Below are positions 11,185-22,635 of a stretch of 64,000 bases of DNA, piece by piece. Location of the stretch: the NCBI GenBank assembly GCA_036924085.1, contig JAVGWX010000002.1:87439704-87503703 (forward strand). The letters are read 5' to 3'. Position numbers and translations under genes: made by a program. The DNA is from Ariolimax columbianus (taxonomy: Eukaryota > Mollusca > Gastropoda > Stylommatophora > Arionidae). The notes below the pieces were generated by a model. It searched no databases. It saw only the letters and a list, made by a program, of their open reading frames with translations, and had not been told where the DNA came from. How positions within the stretch are numbered: the stretch's first letter is position 1; each line of letters starts with the position of its first letter.

Positions 11185-11440
11185 GTTGGAGTCGCTGTGG
11201 TCGAGAGGTAAGGTTCACGCCTCTCAAAGCGATGAAGGGAAATGGCGTGGGTTCCAGCCCCGCAGGTTTCAAGCGACCCCAGAGCTCAAAGACATGTGAC
11301 AAGTGTGCCTGCATCCTGAATTACCCCCAGTCATCTTGACTTATGACATACCACTGGTCCAAGGTAGTTCGGGACCGGAGAGTGAGGATGATGACCAACG
11401 CAGGTACTTCCTCACTATAATCCAAATACAGTGCAAGTTA
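11185..11440 (+). mobile_element. SINE-C copy 1, tRNA-derived
   Basis: The head GTCGCTGTGGTCGAGAGGTA has a pol III A-box-like sequence, and GTGGGTTCCAGCCCCGC is a B-box-like sequence about 60 nt later, with a long variable-arm-like spacer (tRNA-Leu/Ser type). The body contains GCATCCTGAATTACC, shared with the copy at 19611. It is diverged, so it is probably not a functional tRNA gene. Confidence 0.6.
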
Positions 11441-11639
11441 CATCATGAAGGCAAAATACCGTTTGATGATTGTCGCCATCATTGCTTGTGATTGGCAACT
11501 AACTTTTCTTTTTTTTAAAGTGTATTTTGGTAATTGTCCTTCTCTCGTTAAGCCAACAGATCTGGGGATTATGTGCCAGCTTTTGTTTTGTTTTCGCTGC
11601 GTGCGCACAAGGCTGTTTAACCAATTTGTATAGTGTTGA

Positions 11640-12340
11640 TGAATGATGATTGGCTGCGAGGTGTGGAACCTAAACAACGCTGATGCAGATAAACTCCGCA
11701 TTGCCCAACCAACGATGAAACGAAGAACATTGAAAATCTCCATTCGAAACCAAATTGGCAACGTAGAGATCGGACGTCGAACCTCCTACTCGGACATCAC
11801 AGATGTTGTGCTGTTACGACAATACAGATGGGCTGGCCATGTGGGGCGCATGTCGGATATCAGATGGGCTGGCCATGGGGTGCGCATGTCGGATATCAGA
11901 TGGGCTGGCTATGGGGTGCGCATGTCGGATATCAGATGGGCTGGCTATGGGGTGCGCATGTCGGATATCAGATGGGGTGCGCATGTCGGATATCAGATGG
12001 GCTGGCTATGTGGTGCGCATGTCGGAGAACAGATGGGCTGGCTATGGGGTGCGCATGTCGGAGAACAGATGGGCTGGCTATGGGGTACGCATGTCGGATA
12101 TCAGATGGGCTGGCTATGGGGTGCGCATGTCGGATATCAGATGGGCTGGCTATGTGGTGCGCATGTCGGGGAACAGATGGACACGTAGAGTGACGTCGTG
12201 GTGGTCATACAATTTTAGCCGCCCTCGCAAGCGACCGATAATGAGGTGAAAAGATGACCACCCATGGTACCCCAGGGCAAAAGATCGAAATAAGTTTACT
12301 AAACATTTGGCTACATGACATCAGACACACGTGCCTAATT
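11640..12340 (+). mobile_element. LINE-E copy 1: LINE C-terminal remnant containing a minisatellite
   Basis: The open frame begins MMIGCEVWNLNNADADKLRI and continues to LLRQYRWAGHVGRMSDIRW, the conserved post-RT block of many LINEs (RWAGHVxRMxDxRW). A 36-bp expansion interrupts it, after which RRVTSWWSYNFSRPRKRP resumes the family sequence. A second copy without the expansion lies at 54885-55290, which shows the expansion is secondary. Confidence 0.75.
11825..12180 (+). repeat. 36-bp minisatellite inside LINE-E, about 10 copies
   Basis: Units start CAGATGGGCTGGCTATGGGG and end in GTCGGATAT; one unit is shortened near 11970-11995. Because 36 is divisible by three, all frames stay open across most of the array. 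The unit equals one pass of the RWAGH-xRMSDI protein motif. Confidence 0.9.
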
Positions 12341-13139
12341 GAATACCAGGATTTTGAGATTTTTTTTCAGATTTGAGATTGATGATTGTTTTCAGTGGCC
12401 TGTTCGCGATCGGAATACTGTAACTTCATCTCGTCCTGGCAAGGAGTAGGATGCTACTGCTGTATCAGATTTTGGGTTTTATATTCACTGTTTGCCTCTG
12501 ATATTAAATTTCGTCATTGTATTTATTTCTTCAAATGTAGCCATGTATTTATTTTAGTGTTTCTTTTTCATCCCTCATTGTCTAGTCTATATGTTTACTC
12601 ACTTTCATGTATGTTATAGCGTGCAGGAATCCACTGAAATTTCATTCTGCAGAAATTACAGTTGTCAATCATTAATTGTGGGGTTGTGAGGATGTCTTCA
12701 TGTGTGCCCCAACGACCTCACCGGTTACGGAATGACCTGACCTGACCAATCATTATTCTCTCGGATAGGCATTTTGATTCGATCTTTCAATGGTTTCTGT
12801 AGGCTGCTATGATTGACAGGGAATCTGTAAAGACAAACTATCTTGTCTCTAGAATGTTCTTTGTTTTCCACAGTGGCTATAATAGCTATTCTTATTGCTC
12901 AGCCTCAGACCTGACGATGTTTGAGAGTTTCCCAGTGGCCACCAAGATTTGCATCTCCTGTCCATTATTTAATTTTGTGTAAATTCCACCCGCTCTATTT
13001 TCATACCTCTCGTAGCTAAACTATCTGTCAATTCGAATCCATTCTTTGTGTAGATTTTCCCTTTGAATGTGTTACAAGGCTACATATTTTCGCTCTATAT
13101 TTGTTTGAATATTTGTTTCCGCCACTTCTGGTATGTTGT
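12341..13139. other. Unassigned intron sequence; LINE-G tail near 12670-12755
   Basis: The only recognisable item is a block at 12672-12750 (GTCTTCATGTGTGCCCCAAC, then GACCTCACCGGTTACGGAATGA) that matches the end of the LINE at 58945-59760. The rest shows no similarity. Confidence 0.4.
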
Positions 13140-13495
13140 ATATAATAATAATAATGTTCGCTGAGGCCCATTACGTCGGTTTTCCACAGCCATGGCCAAC
13201 TGCTGTGGCGTGGGTTCCAGGACTCGTCCAGGACGGAGGAGGTTGTTATCTGCTGGAGCCACACTTTGCGGGGACGGCCTCTTCTGCGCCTCCAGCCGGT
13301 CGGGGGAAGACTTTTAGATCTGAGGAACGACTTGTGCAGTAGCTTGTGGGCAGGGGTTTCCTGGTCCAGCCGTATAATATGACCGAAGAAAGAAACTCAG
13401 CGCCGATCAAATGTTTCTGAGATTAGGTGGAGGCCTATTTCAGCAGAGACCGACACGTTGCGGATATAGTCATGCCATCGAATGCCCAGAATATA
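13140..13495 (-). mobile_element. Degraded LINE 3' fragment, copy 2
   Basis: Minus-strand reading gives ILGIRWHDYIRNVSVSAEIG, FFGHIIRLDQETPAHKLL and then WRRRRGRPRKVWLQQ, followed by a (TAA)n-like tail at 13141-13150. It is the same family as 8560-9010, but this copy keeps the Arg-rich GRPRK block. Scattered stops are present. Confidence 0.65.
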
Positions 13496-14649
13496 TATGG
13501 TGTATATCGGCTCTCATAATTACCTATGTTTTCCTGTAGTGTACTGATTGTCCATTAGGCGTACTGTTTGTCCATTGTCTTTATCTATGGTTTAGCAAGA
13601 CGGGTGGTTAGATCTTGTGTGCAAAGACATTTTTCTGAAGTCTGCCTCCATCATTTTCTTCCAATATTTTATTCATAGGATAATTTTAGATTATTTTTTT
13701 TCTGCAAGTTGTAGTACTCTCTAAATTCTTATGTCAGTCAAGAGTTACTTCCGGCCAAGCGCCCTGACTTGCCGCTGGCAAGTCAACTTCGGATATATGT
13801 GACAATTCATCTTCTTCCAAAACGCGAATGAATTCAAGAAGTGTTTTATCGACGGAACACCCCATGAGGACCGTACTACAATTAATATATGTGAAATAAG
13901 ATACACCTATTTGATAATGTGCTGTATTCTAGTTGCAGTCGAACTCTAAGCCTATCGTCCCCTATTCCCGACAACGCGTGATCGCAAAATCGCTGGGCCG
14001 TGCAGCGGAAATGCACACGTACTCTCGAGGCACTGTGCTGACACTTATACCAGAGGTGTGTTGGGGTCAATTGTTACCACTCGAGGTGACAATACGTCTT
14101 GCCTACCTCGGAGTCCTTGTCAGTGAGAGACTAAAACAAACGCAAGGAAAGAAAAGTGGCAGGAGAGGTGGTAAAAGTATGAAGCCAAGAACAGGGAAAG
14201 GTTTTTTAGATTTGCCCTGTCCTACTCAAGCCCAGCCAGCTAAGCAGGAAGTTCGTTATCAGGCTACCACGACAGCAAATGTGCTGAGCTGTGTGGACCG
14301 CACAAAACACGGCGAGGCATTTGAGCAGCCGTGGTCATCCAATGCACCCGCGTTCATTTCCAGTCGTTCTGACTTGTCTTGCCACTGGTTAAAGTTAGAC
14401 TTGGGCGAGAAAGTGATGTAGACGAACTGCGCAACCCTCCTCACTTAAACCAAATTCATCGCGCAAGTCATTCTCTTTTCATTTATCCAGTACTAACGCA
14501 GTCGAGTCCTATGACAACGGGCGAGCGGAGAGTGTAAGTCAGCTGACAAGCTAAACTACAGTAAAAAAACTGCGTCAGTTGCGGGACTCCTGACTGAGCA
14601 ATAAAGCGGATGAGATAAATGGATTTGCTAACAATCATGATCACCGTCT
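13496..14649. other. Unassigned intron sequence with one 163-codon open frame
   Basis: An open frame at 13933-14421 (+) has no recognisable domain, no splice context that fits the hexosaminidase and no relative in the window. It is most likely a chance frame. The rest is featureless. Confidence 0.35.
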
Positions 14650-14835
14650 AGCGAAGCAAACTTTCCATGCTTTCACTGCCTGCGAGTGTGCAGATCCCAA
14701 ATCGGACTCGTCAGCCATCTCTGCACCCATCCACAACACGGAATTATAGAATACTCGACTGGAAGGACTGGCTAGGTCAAACAAGAATAGGTCCTCATCA
14801 CTCGCGATGGACAAACAACAACAATAACGTTTTTA
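14650..14835 (+). mobile_element. LINE-D copy 2: zinc-finger 3' end
   Basis: CLRVCRSQIGLVSHLCTHPQ is a degraded C2H2 finger like the one ending the LINE-D copy at 26889. It is followed by GTCCTCATCACTCGCGATGG and an ACAACAACAATAA tail. The same tail order occurs at 57160-57195 and, inverted, at 26855-26885. Confidence 0.6.
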
Positions 14836-15297
14836 AGATATTGTATATCCGGTTCAAAATGGCGCCGCACTTTTTTAATCAAGCTCAAATTGTGTATTTC
14901 CCGAAAAATATTGTTCACAAGAGACCGAGAACCGCAGAATCTGACAGTTCGGAACGAATTTCTGACTATCGTTTTGGGTTTCTAAAGTATTACGCTTCTA
15001 TAAGTATATAAATAAATACATACATATATAAGATACGACCGTGAACGGATAGCCCACAACGCCTTTTCCAACAGGGAAAATCATCTCTACTGTTTGGAAA
15101 GAATCCATAACACTTCTCCAGGCACTGCCAATTTGTATCATATCCAGAGAGCAGACACCAACCAAAATTGTTATTTTTACTGACCGCAGATCTCTATTGA
15201 TGTTCGTTCGTGACATGTGATCAAGGTCACTCTCTTTGTTCAGTTGTGTGCATTGTCCTTTCTCCTGCTGTGTCCGCTTAAATTGGTGACTTATGCG

Positions 15298-15590
15298 GTT
15301 GTTGTTGTTTGCGAATGCCCACAATGAGTAAGTTACTTTTTTGTGCGCCCTGAAAAGGACGTTAAATGGCAAGTTTCAGTAGCTTTCCGCACATCTGGAG
15401 TGTGCTGATGTAGGTGGACCGGGGTTCTCCATGCGGTTGTATTATGTTTGGCTTCATCTACATGTCGCTCACTACAACTGGATCACGTCGATCCCTTAAT
15501 TTTTTAGCCAAGCTGCCATGAAAACAGCTCGTTTGCAGGAAGGGGTACGAGAAAGTCAAGGTGAGAGTCTTGTCTAGTATGCACTTCCTG
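15298..15590 (+). repeat. Dispersed repeat F, copy 1
   Basis: It begins GTTGTTGTTTGCGAATGCCC, then ACAATGAGTA and GCGCCCTGAAAAGGACGTTA, and continues through GGTTGTATTATGTTTGGCTTC. Related copies lie at 49085-49330, 52790-53115 (both +) and 57640-57955 (-). In the minus orientation each ends in (AAC)n, which suggests a SINE or LINE 3' end. Its class is unknown. Confidence 0.65.
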
Positions 15591-16094
15591 AAACTGTCTA
15601 ACATGTCAGTATATTTTGCCTGACCTTTCGTTAGTCTTCCCTCCCGACTTGCGCGGTGATTTGAATTAAAGTGACGAAGGAACACGCCTTTTGTCAACCT
15701 CATTATGTCGTCTTGAGCTAACTTTGGCCAGTAGCAACACGTTATCGAGACCACTGGTGATTCACAGGATGCAGATTTTTTTGTCAGAGTTTACTCTCGA
15801 AGCATTTCCCGTGAACAGGTAACCGACAAGGCAGCGGAGCGGGGATGACATATATCGTTGCGTGCCTTGCTTTTCTCATAGTCGTGAGAGGTCGTAGGGA
15901 CTTCACTCAGCGTGTAAATGATGTTGGGCATCTCTGCCGGGTGACGTGTTCTAGTTCATTAGATTCACATGTCTACATTTCACAGCCACCAAAACCGACA
16001 CTGTCTGCAGCTAGGGCGAAGGGCGTCAATGTCGTAAGGTTCAGATGTGTGCACTAGACCAAGAAAATACGACTCATGTTTAACCATAGTACTA
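15591..16094. other. Unassigned intron sequence
   Basis: No similarity recognised to coding DNA or to other parts of the window. Confidence 0.35.
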
Positions 16095-16340
16095 ATTGAT
16101 ATAGCGGTTGTCAGGGCCGGGATAGTCGGAGGGAAGAAAACACAACAAAATGAACGAATTTACTGGTCCAAATGGAAAACAATGACACGCTGGGATGAAC
16201 ACCCGTGTACGTCGTTGACTAGTGTGAACTAGGGCAGCAAATAATGCGCCTACCGGCTGCGAGTCTAATATTGCACAGGTGTTTTAGTTCATTATTGATG
16301 ACGCCAGGCCAAGGATTTGCCTTGAATCCATACTAGATCT
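16095..16340. repeat. Dispersed repeat E, two partial copies in opposite orientation
   Basis: 16095-16235 matches the minus strand of the copy at 37045 (CGGAGGGAAGAAAACACAAC, then CTAGTGTGAA). 16250-16335 matches its plus strand (GATGACGCCAGGCCAAGGAT). The two together form an imperfect inverted arrangement. Confidence 0.55.
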
Positions 16341-16589
16341 TTACTAAAATATTACACAACACCAGAAATAAACCATTTTTTTCGTAAATGAGAACTGAGC
16401 TAAACATTATCTAAAAGAAATCAACGGTTGCCTCTAGAGGCTTGCCTAGTGCTGTGGGATTACAGGGAACTAGAGAGTCGATGCCCTGACTAGAGCTGGT
16501 AGCAAAATGGAGCAATTCTTACATACATTGCCATGCCGAGATCCAAATCTAATAGCTCATAGCTTACAACAACCTTTGAAATAAAGATT

Positions 16590-16960
16590 TTATTGTGAAC
16601 GGAAGACTCGAACCAATCCACCAACTCCATAAACATCGACAGACTAACCTGTTTGGTCTGATGACAATACACCTTTACTGGCTCAGGATATTCTACACAA
16701 ACGAGTGTCCATGTGCAGTCGGAATTCAGACCAGTAAACATGTCCTACAAGACTGACAAGCTCACAAAGATCTACCAATCCAAACCTGGCCAGATGGAGC
16801 AGAATCTATGAGGCTGTCGTCCAGACCTGGCCAGAGGGAGCCGAGAGGAGGAAAAATCTATGGTGCTGCCATCTAGACCTGGCCATTGAGAATAGAGCTG
16901 AGGAGGAAACTATGGAGCTGCCGTCCACCTGGAAAAGACCGTCAATTTCGTCCAATCAAT
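16590..16960 (+). mobile_element. Degraded I-group LINE C-terminal fragment
   Basis: Translation near 16640-16770 gives HLYWLRIFYTNECPCAVGIQ and TSKHVLQDC, resembling the Cys/His tail after RNase H in LINE-A-like elements. The adjacent 16780-16930 stretch repeats CCAGACCTGGCCAGA-like phrases three times. Support is weak outside the Cys/His block. Confidence 0.4.
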
Positions 16961-17497
16961 GAAACTGCAGATCTAGGACGACCTAATGCGTGAACGCAAA
17001 TGAAGCATCCATGATCATTGGTAGCATAGGTCTACCATTACGCCACGATCATGCACTAAGGTGCAAATGTTTCTTACAAAGTAGAGACAAGATATATATA
17101 TTCTCTTCGCAATGCTCTACGAGTGTGAGAGCTAGACTGTCTACGCTGAAGACAACAGGAGACTAAATCCCGTCTGCATAACTTGTCTGAGACACATATT
17201 CGCTGGCGGAACCATTTCACAGATAATGAAGTTCTTTCCAGAGGAAAATCAAGGGGACGTCCCAAAAGAGTTTCATAAGAACGGTCTAAAGGTGTAATCA
17301 GCGATGGCTCTCGTGTTCAGGCAGCCAAGAATATACGGGCATTTAGGAAGTCTAGAGCGAACGAACATGAGTGGCAACTGCGGCCTATGCCTGCCAGTTG
17401 TGTCATAGAACATTCCGGCTTGATCAGTCACACACTCAAGGATGCAGTATGATATGGGATAATGTTGGTGGTCCTCATCGACTCTAGTCGACTAATG

Positions 17498-17499
<2 letters not shown>

Positions 17500-17546
<47 letters not shown>

Positions 17547-17640
17547 TATATATATGTGTGTGCATGTGTCTGTGTGTGCGTGCGTGCGTGTGTGTGTGTG
17601 TGTGTGTGTGTGCGTGCGTGTGCGCGCACGCGTACATACG
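17500..17640. repeat. AT then GT microsatellites
   Basis: (TA)n from about 17500 to 17555 is followed by a (TG/CG)n tract to about 17632. Long open frames here are low-complexity artefacts. Confidence 0.95.
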
Positions 17641-17960
17641 TATTTTCGATTTTAGTTACGATCCTCCGCCACTTGCGATGGCTTGGTCAGGTCTACAAAA
17701 TGGAGGACCGGCGAACTCCAAAAAATCTCCTATATGGAGAGCTGAACCGTAACAAAGGTAGACCCTTTCTCCGGTACTAAGATGTCTACAAGCGTGACCT
17801 GAAATCGTTGAATATGAACATCTGAAACTGGAAGGAATTTCCCAAAGACAGATCCGTGTTCATTACTTAGTGTTCTGGCCTGCAGCTAGGGGAAATCAAG
17901 ATGTGCCAAGATGCAGACTTGAAAAGTGTGTGGCAAAAGCAAATCAAACTTAGACCCTTC
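17640..17960 (+). mobile_element. LINE C-terminal fragment
   Basis: LRHLRWLGQVYKMEDRRTPK, then LLYGELNRNKGRPFLRY, followed by KRDLKSLNMN, is the classic LINE post-RT block. It is flanked by AT microsatellites on both sides and interrupted by stops. Confidence 0.65.
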
Positions 17961-18001
17961 TCTAGCTCGAAGTCCAATCTCTCAAGATTGGGAGGATGTC
18001 C

Positions 18002-18002
<1 letters not shown>

Positions 18003-18048
<46 letters not shown>
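18003..18048. repeat. (AT)n microsatellite
   Basis: About 46 bp of nearly pure TA dinucleotides mark the left end of the LINE-C copy. Confidence 0.95.
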
Positions 18049-18049
<1 letters not shown>

Positions 18050-18051
<2 letters not shown>

Positions 18052-19581
18052 AAGGATGAGACAGAACCTGAACCAACATTTTAGGAAGTACGCCCGGCAA
18101 TCAAAAGCCTGAAAATTGGAAAGTTCCCCGGATGTGATGATATCCAAGCAGATCTAATACAAGCAGGAAGGGAGGCCAGTGCTCGAGTCTATCACAAGCT
18201 GTGTAAACAGATATGGCACAGCGCAGAGTGGCCAGAAGCAAGGAAGAAATCAATACATGTTCCCCTCCCCTATAAAGGCAATCTAAAGCTGTGCACAAAC
18301 TACAGAACTATCGCACTGATCAGCCATGCTAGCAAGTTACTCTTGCGAATCCTATTAAGAAGGATAGAGACAAGGTTTGAATCTGAAATTCATGTAGTCC
18401 AGGCAGGTTTTAGGAAAGACAGAGGGACGAGGGACCACACATTCAATATGAGGAACATCTACTAAAAATGTAGAGAGTTTAATGTAGACCTGTACACGTG
18501 TTTCATTGATTACACCAAGGGCTTCAATACGGTAAAACATCAAAATCTGTGGAAAATCATGAAGGAAATGGGGTTTCCTGTGCATATTATTCATCTCATT
18601 GAAACATTATACCAAGATCAACAAGCCGCTGTCCGAGTATCTGGGCAAACATCAGATTGGTTTGCAGTACAAAAGGGAGTCCGACAGGGATGTATCCTCT
18701 CACCATATCTATACAACATATATGCGGAATACATAATGAGAAATGTTCGAGAAGACGAGAACACTGAAAGTTTCGACCCATTTTTTATTGGAGGGTATGA
18801 GATTCCAGAGTTACGATATGCAGATGACACAGTGATACTATCAAAAAGTGCAGAAGGGCTAGAGCAGCTAATTTTCAGCCGTAAATGACATAGCAAAGAT
18901 CAAAACCTGTTTATAAACATAAATGAAACAAAGATAATGACCACCGACAAAACACAATGTTAGCATAAATTTACAGTGGGTGGTGAGGAAATAGATCAGG
19001 TAACACGTTTTTAATATCTGGGCTCCAAAATTGACAAAAATGGTGACTGCTCGAAAGAAATCAGATAAAGACTAGCTATGGAAATGCAGAGACTGAACAG
19101 CCTAGAGAAATTATGGCAGAGCACCAACAAAACGATAAAAAAAGTCTTGAGAGCCTGTGTTTTTCCTGTGGCAGAATAAGGCTGCGAATTATGGACGATT
19201 ACCAAAACTTCTAGACAAAAAATCGAATCCTTCGAGTCAATATGTTACAAAAAGATCATCAGGATACCCTGGATAGAGAAAAAGACAAATGTAGAAATTC
19301 GGCAAGAGTTGAGCATAGCCGAGAACTGGCTTATCAATTTATTTTGATTAGAAAATACAAATATTTTGGTCACATCAAGAGACCACGGTCTCGGGAGAAC
19401 AGTGCTGGAAGGTATGGTGCCAGACAAAAGAGGGAGGGGTAGACCAAGAAGACGATGGCACCAAGATGTCCAAGAATGCGTGGGTATGACTGTTGCAGAG
19501 GCTGGAGCTTTGGCAAGGGAACGAGTTTCTTTCAGACAGACTGTGATGGGAGCGACGTTCTACAAAGGACATGCTACATGA
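18050..19581 (+). mobile_element. LINE-C copy 1: RTE/BovB-like retrotransposon, 5' truncated
   Basis: The translated order is RT fingers (SLKIGKFPGCDDIQADLIQA), NYRTIALISHASKLLL, AGFRKDRGTRDHTF, CFIDYTKGFNTVKHQ, GVRQGCILSPYLYN, the catalytic LRYADDTVILSKS, then GSKIDKNGDCSKEI and the C-terminal VLEGMVPDKRGRGRPRRRW. This motif set is characteristic of RTE/BovB-type elements. Several stops and frameshifts interrupt it. The longest intact piece is 18559-18888, which holds YADD. It has no endonuclease and starts at an AT microsatellite, so it is 5' truncated. Confidence 0.85.
18559..18888 (+). pseudogene. LINE-C copy 1: RT palm segment with YADD
   Basis: A 109-residue open piece carries QTSDWFAVQKGVRQGCILSP and PELRYADDTVILSKSAEGLE. 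The catalytic Asp pair is intact, but the frame stops at 18888 (SRK), before the thumb. The continuation lies in another frame. Confidence 0.8.
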
Positions 19582-19610
19582 TGATGAGATATATATGTGT
19601 ATGTGTGAGA

Positions 19611-19850
19611 GAGAGTCTTTGTGGTCGAGAGGTAAGGCGTTCGCATCTCAAAGCGATGAACGGAAACGGTGGGCGGTCGAGTCCCGCGTGTTTTAATCGA
19701 TCCCTGGTATCAGCAGAGGTGCCACCATAGTGACTGCATCCTGAATTACCTCCATTCGTTTCGACTTTTTGTCTTGCAACTTGTCTGAAGTGGCGGTGAC
19801 AGTTTTTACCCCCCAAAAGTATGGGTGACAAACGATATATTAAACTAAAC
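19611..19850 (+). mobile_element. SINE-C copy 2, tRNA-derived
   Basis: GTGGTCGAGAGGTAAGGCGT (A box) and GGTCGAGTCCCGC (B box) are followed by GACTGCATCCTGAATTACC, as in the copy at 11185. It ends in AAACTAAAC-type repeats. It sits immediately 3' of the LINE-C copy. Confidence 0.65.
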
Positions 19851-20359
19851 AAAAGAAAGAATAGACAAAATATACACCCGAATATAAGAAACTGAACAAT
19901 GTGATGAAAGCTATGTACTGAAGCGGAAAAAAAATGGACAGATATAAAAACAATGTGATAAAAGACACGAGAAGAAATTACAGCGCGAGAGTTGACAAGC
20001 GGAAATAAAACATCTTTCGAACAAGTCGAAGACGGCTCAAGAAGAATGGAACAACAATGGACAAATATTATTTTATAAGAAACATATATTATACAGGTGG
20101 GCGGAAATCGTACGTGAACTGTTCGACAGTAGTAGAGTACCACAATTTAATAGTATCGGCTCCAGCATCCTGAGATCAGAGGTAAAGAAACCGATAAAAT
20201 ATATTAGCAAAGGCATGGTAACATACATTTATACGATAAATGTTGAAATTATAGAAGCTCAAGGGAATTCGGTGCAGATATAATAATTGATTTCTGTATT
20301 GACATCTTCTACTCCTACAATACTGGATCTGTACCAAGCAACCTGATTACATATGTTTT

Positions 20360-20720
20360 TATAAAACGTATTCATTGTGGGCATTAAACAACAAAAACAT
20401 AACTGAATTTTCAAATTTTAGAACAATCAGCTTGATGTGCCGCACCACTAACAGGCTACTGAAAATTACACAGGAGAGAATAAACTGTAAAATAGACAAC
20501 GAAGTTCAAGATGAACAATTTGGATGTAGACAGAACAACGGAACAAGAGACGCTATATGATGTACAAGCAAAAGGAATAGAAGCACAGAAAAACATGTTC
20601 GTGTGCATTTATAGCCTATACAAAATTAATTGACAAGGTCCAGAAAGGGAAACTAACGGCAGGTCCGGAAAACATAAGAACAGGTGCGAAACAACACAAG
20701 AATACTCAGCGCCTACATTG
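20360..20720 (+). mobile_element. RTE-like LINE RT fragment
   Basis: NKNITEFSNFRTISLMCRTT and IDNEVQDEQFGCRQNNGTRD match the RT fingers motifs (NFRxISL; EQFGxRxxxGTRDAI) of RTE-type elements. Multiple stops follow. Confidence 0.65.
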
Positions 20721-20799
20721 AGAGCAAACTGCCGCTGTAAGATCTGGAAGGATTTAATCACAATGTTGTTAGTTCTTAGTCGACCTGTACTTCTACAGT

Positions 20800-20995
20800 G
20801 GCAAATGCCTCTCTGCAGGTACCATGAGCTGGATGTTGCCAGGAGAAGAATTTTCTGCTTAGCGGCCTAGGCTCGAGCAGCTTGTAATGTTGGGACAAGT
20901 GCCGCAGAGGGTGGTTAACTGATGTGCAAGTACATCTAAATAGGCTCAAACACTAGAGCAAAGTAGACCCGCAGCATGTTAGACGCCATCAATGT
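20800..20995 (+). repeat. Dispersed repeat D, copy 1
   Basis: It contains TGCAGGTACCATGAGCTGGA, TTTCTGCTTAGCGGCCTAGG, CTCGAGCAG and, about 90 nt later, AAAGTAGACCCGCAGC. The same ordered blocks occur inverted at 51770-51990 and in part at 24556-24680. Confidence 0.65.
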
Positions 20996-21540
20996 TGCTC
21001 TAAACAAGCCACTTAACCATGGCCGATGTTATGACATGTTACACAGTTTGTCGCCTCTTACGACATGCTCTCTGTGGGGCAGTCGTGCTATCCTTGTCCT
21101 TGTCCTACACAAAGACCCCGGCGGACCACACCGTATAGGTGTAAAATGAGTAGTGGGCCAAGGATATGTACTGTCTGTCTGTTTAATACAGACAAGGAAC
21201 ACAATTTTCGACAAAAACTGGAAATACCAGCATTCAATATGGGTGGATCATCAATAACTAATGCCAGACATGCTGGAGGTCCCCCTCTGCTAGATGAGGT
21301 CAAACAAGCACTACAAAAACTCGTAAATCAATTAAAGGACAACGGTCAGTAGTATGGTTTGGAAATCTGGAAAAGAATAATATTGACTAACAATGTTTTC
21401 ACCATCATGAGTCATGTATTGACATACAAGCAAGTATTTCACACAATAAAAATGATAGTGATCAAGTTAATGTATATTCGTATTCACTGTACACGATTGC
21501 AGAATAGAATCGATGCCTGTCAAATGTAAATAAGTAGAAG
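20996..21540. other. Unassigned; one 95-codon frame
   Basis: The frame at 21065-21352 (+) has a Cys pair and a basic N-terminus but no recognisable domain. There is no splice phase evidence for a host exon. Confidence 0.3.
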
Positions 21541-21940
21541 AATGGAGCGCATGTCCTGGAATAAAAGGAAAACAAATAACGAAAATATATGGACATTTAG
21601 AGTGCAGAGAGAAGTGCTGAACGAAATGACAGACAAAGCAGACGTGGCCATCACCAGTGGCAACACTAGACAAGCTTTATGGCAGTGTCGACAGCCTCAG
21701 GATGACCGCTGCTTTTTTTCGAAAAAATTCAGGTTGACGTCTGACAGCGTACGAAGAAGAAGAAGAAGAAGAAGAAGAAGAAGAAGAAGAAGAAGAAGAA
21801 CGAAATGACAGTCCGACATTTAAGATATATTGGTCACATAAAAATATGGACAAGAGAAAGCTTGGCCACCAAGGCATGAAAAGGGATCGTTTACAATCCA
21901 TTGCAGCCGACATTTGCTGTGCAAACATCACCTGAACTGA
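21541..21940 (+). mobile_element. RTE-like LINE C-terminal remnant, split by a LINE-A tail
   Basis: Left part (to 21632): SWNKRKTNNENIWTFRVQRE. Right part (from 21812): VRHLRYIGHIKIWTRESLAT, the LINE post-RT motif. The two halves are separated by a short LINE-A insertion. Confidence 0.55.
21633..21797 (+). mobile_element. LINE-A copy 3: severely 5'-truncated insertion with TSD
   Basis: About 165 bp matching only the extreme 3' end of LINE-A (ADVAITSGNTRQALWQC in one frame) and ending TTGACGTCTGACAGCGTACG plus (AAG)n. It is flanked by a 14-bp direct repeat GAACGAAATGACAG at 21619-21632 and 21798-21811, a clear target-site duplication. Confidence 0.9.
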
Positions 21941-22635
21941 ACTGAGCAGTCGTGATTTGCAGCTTATTATTTTCTTCGTTTCTCTTGTTGGTGTTCATTT
22001 CATAGCTCATGTAAAAATCATTTAGCGTGGTTTTAAATGTGTGGCTGGTTCTTTTTTTTTCTTTCCCAAAGTTTGATTTTGAATCTGTTTCGCAGACTGG
22101 CGTTCTATACTCTAAAATTGGTCTAACATTTCCTGTGTACAGCAATCTCAGTACTTGGTTGTCGTCTGCATCACATGTAGTTCCCGCTAATTTTTTCCAT
22201 TAGTAATTCGCGGTTTATACTTGTGTGGACACTTTTCTATTGTATTTTTCCATGTTGTCCAGTGTTAGGCCTACACTTGTGGGGAACCTGTCTTATGTTG
22301 GATCATGTCCATTTAATGTTTCAGTGTGACCTTTTCTTGTTTTATCTGAAAGTGTAAAAAATGTGTATGTTGTTGTTCGTCCTATTGTTGTTCAAGAGTA
22401 ACTTTTTAGTCCAATCATTTAATCTGTGGAGGATTTCCTGCATTCTGTTTATTGCCGTTTAGATGTTGTCGTCATCTACAGATAAATTTAGATCGCCAGC
22501 ATTTAACAGCCGTAGACTCTCTGTGGTATTATATTCATCATATAGTAGAGGAAGATCAAGAAAAATGTAGATGATCATATACTGCCCTTCGACAGTCCTT
22601 GTTCTATTTTCATTATTTGTTTGAGATCAAGATGC

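Noticed and set aside
13933..14421. 163-codon plus-strand frame
   Set aside because: No recognisable domain, no phase-compatible splice sites for the host gene and no second copy. Considered a chance frame, with low certainty.
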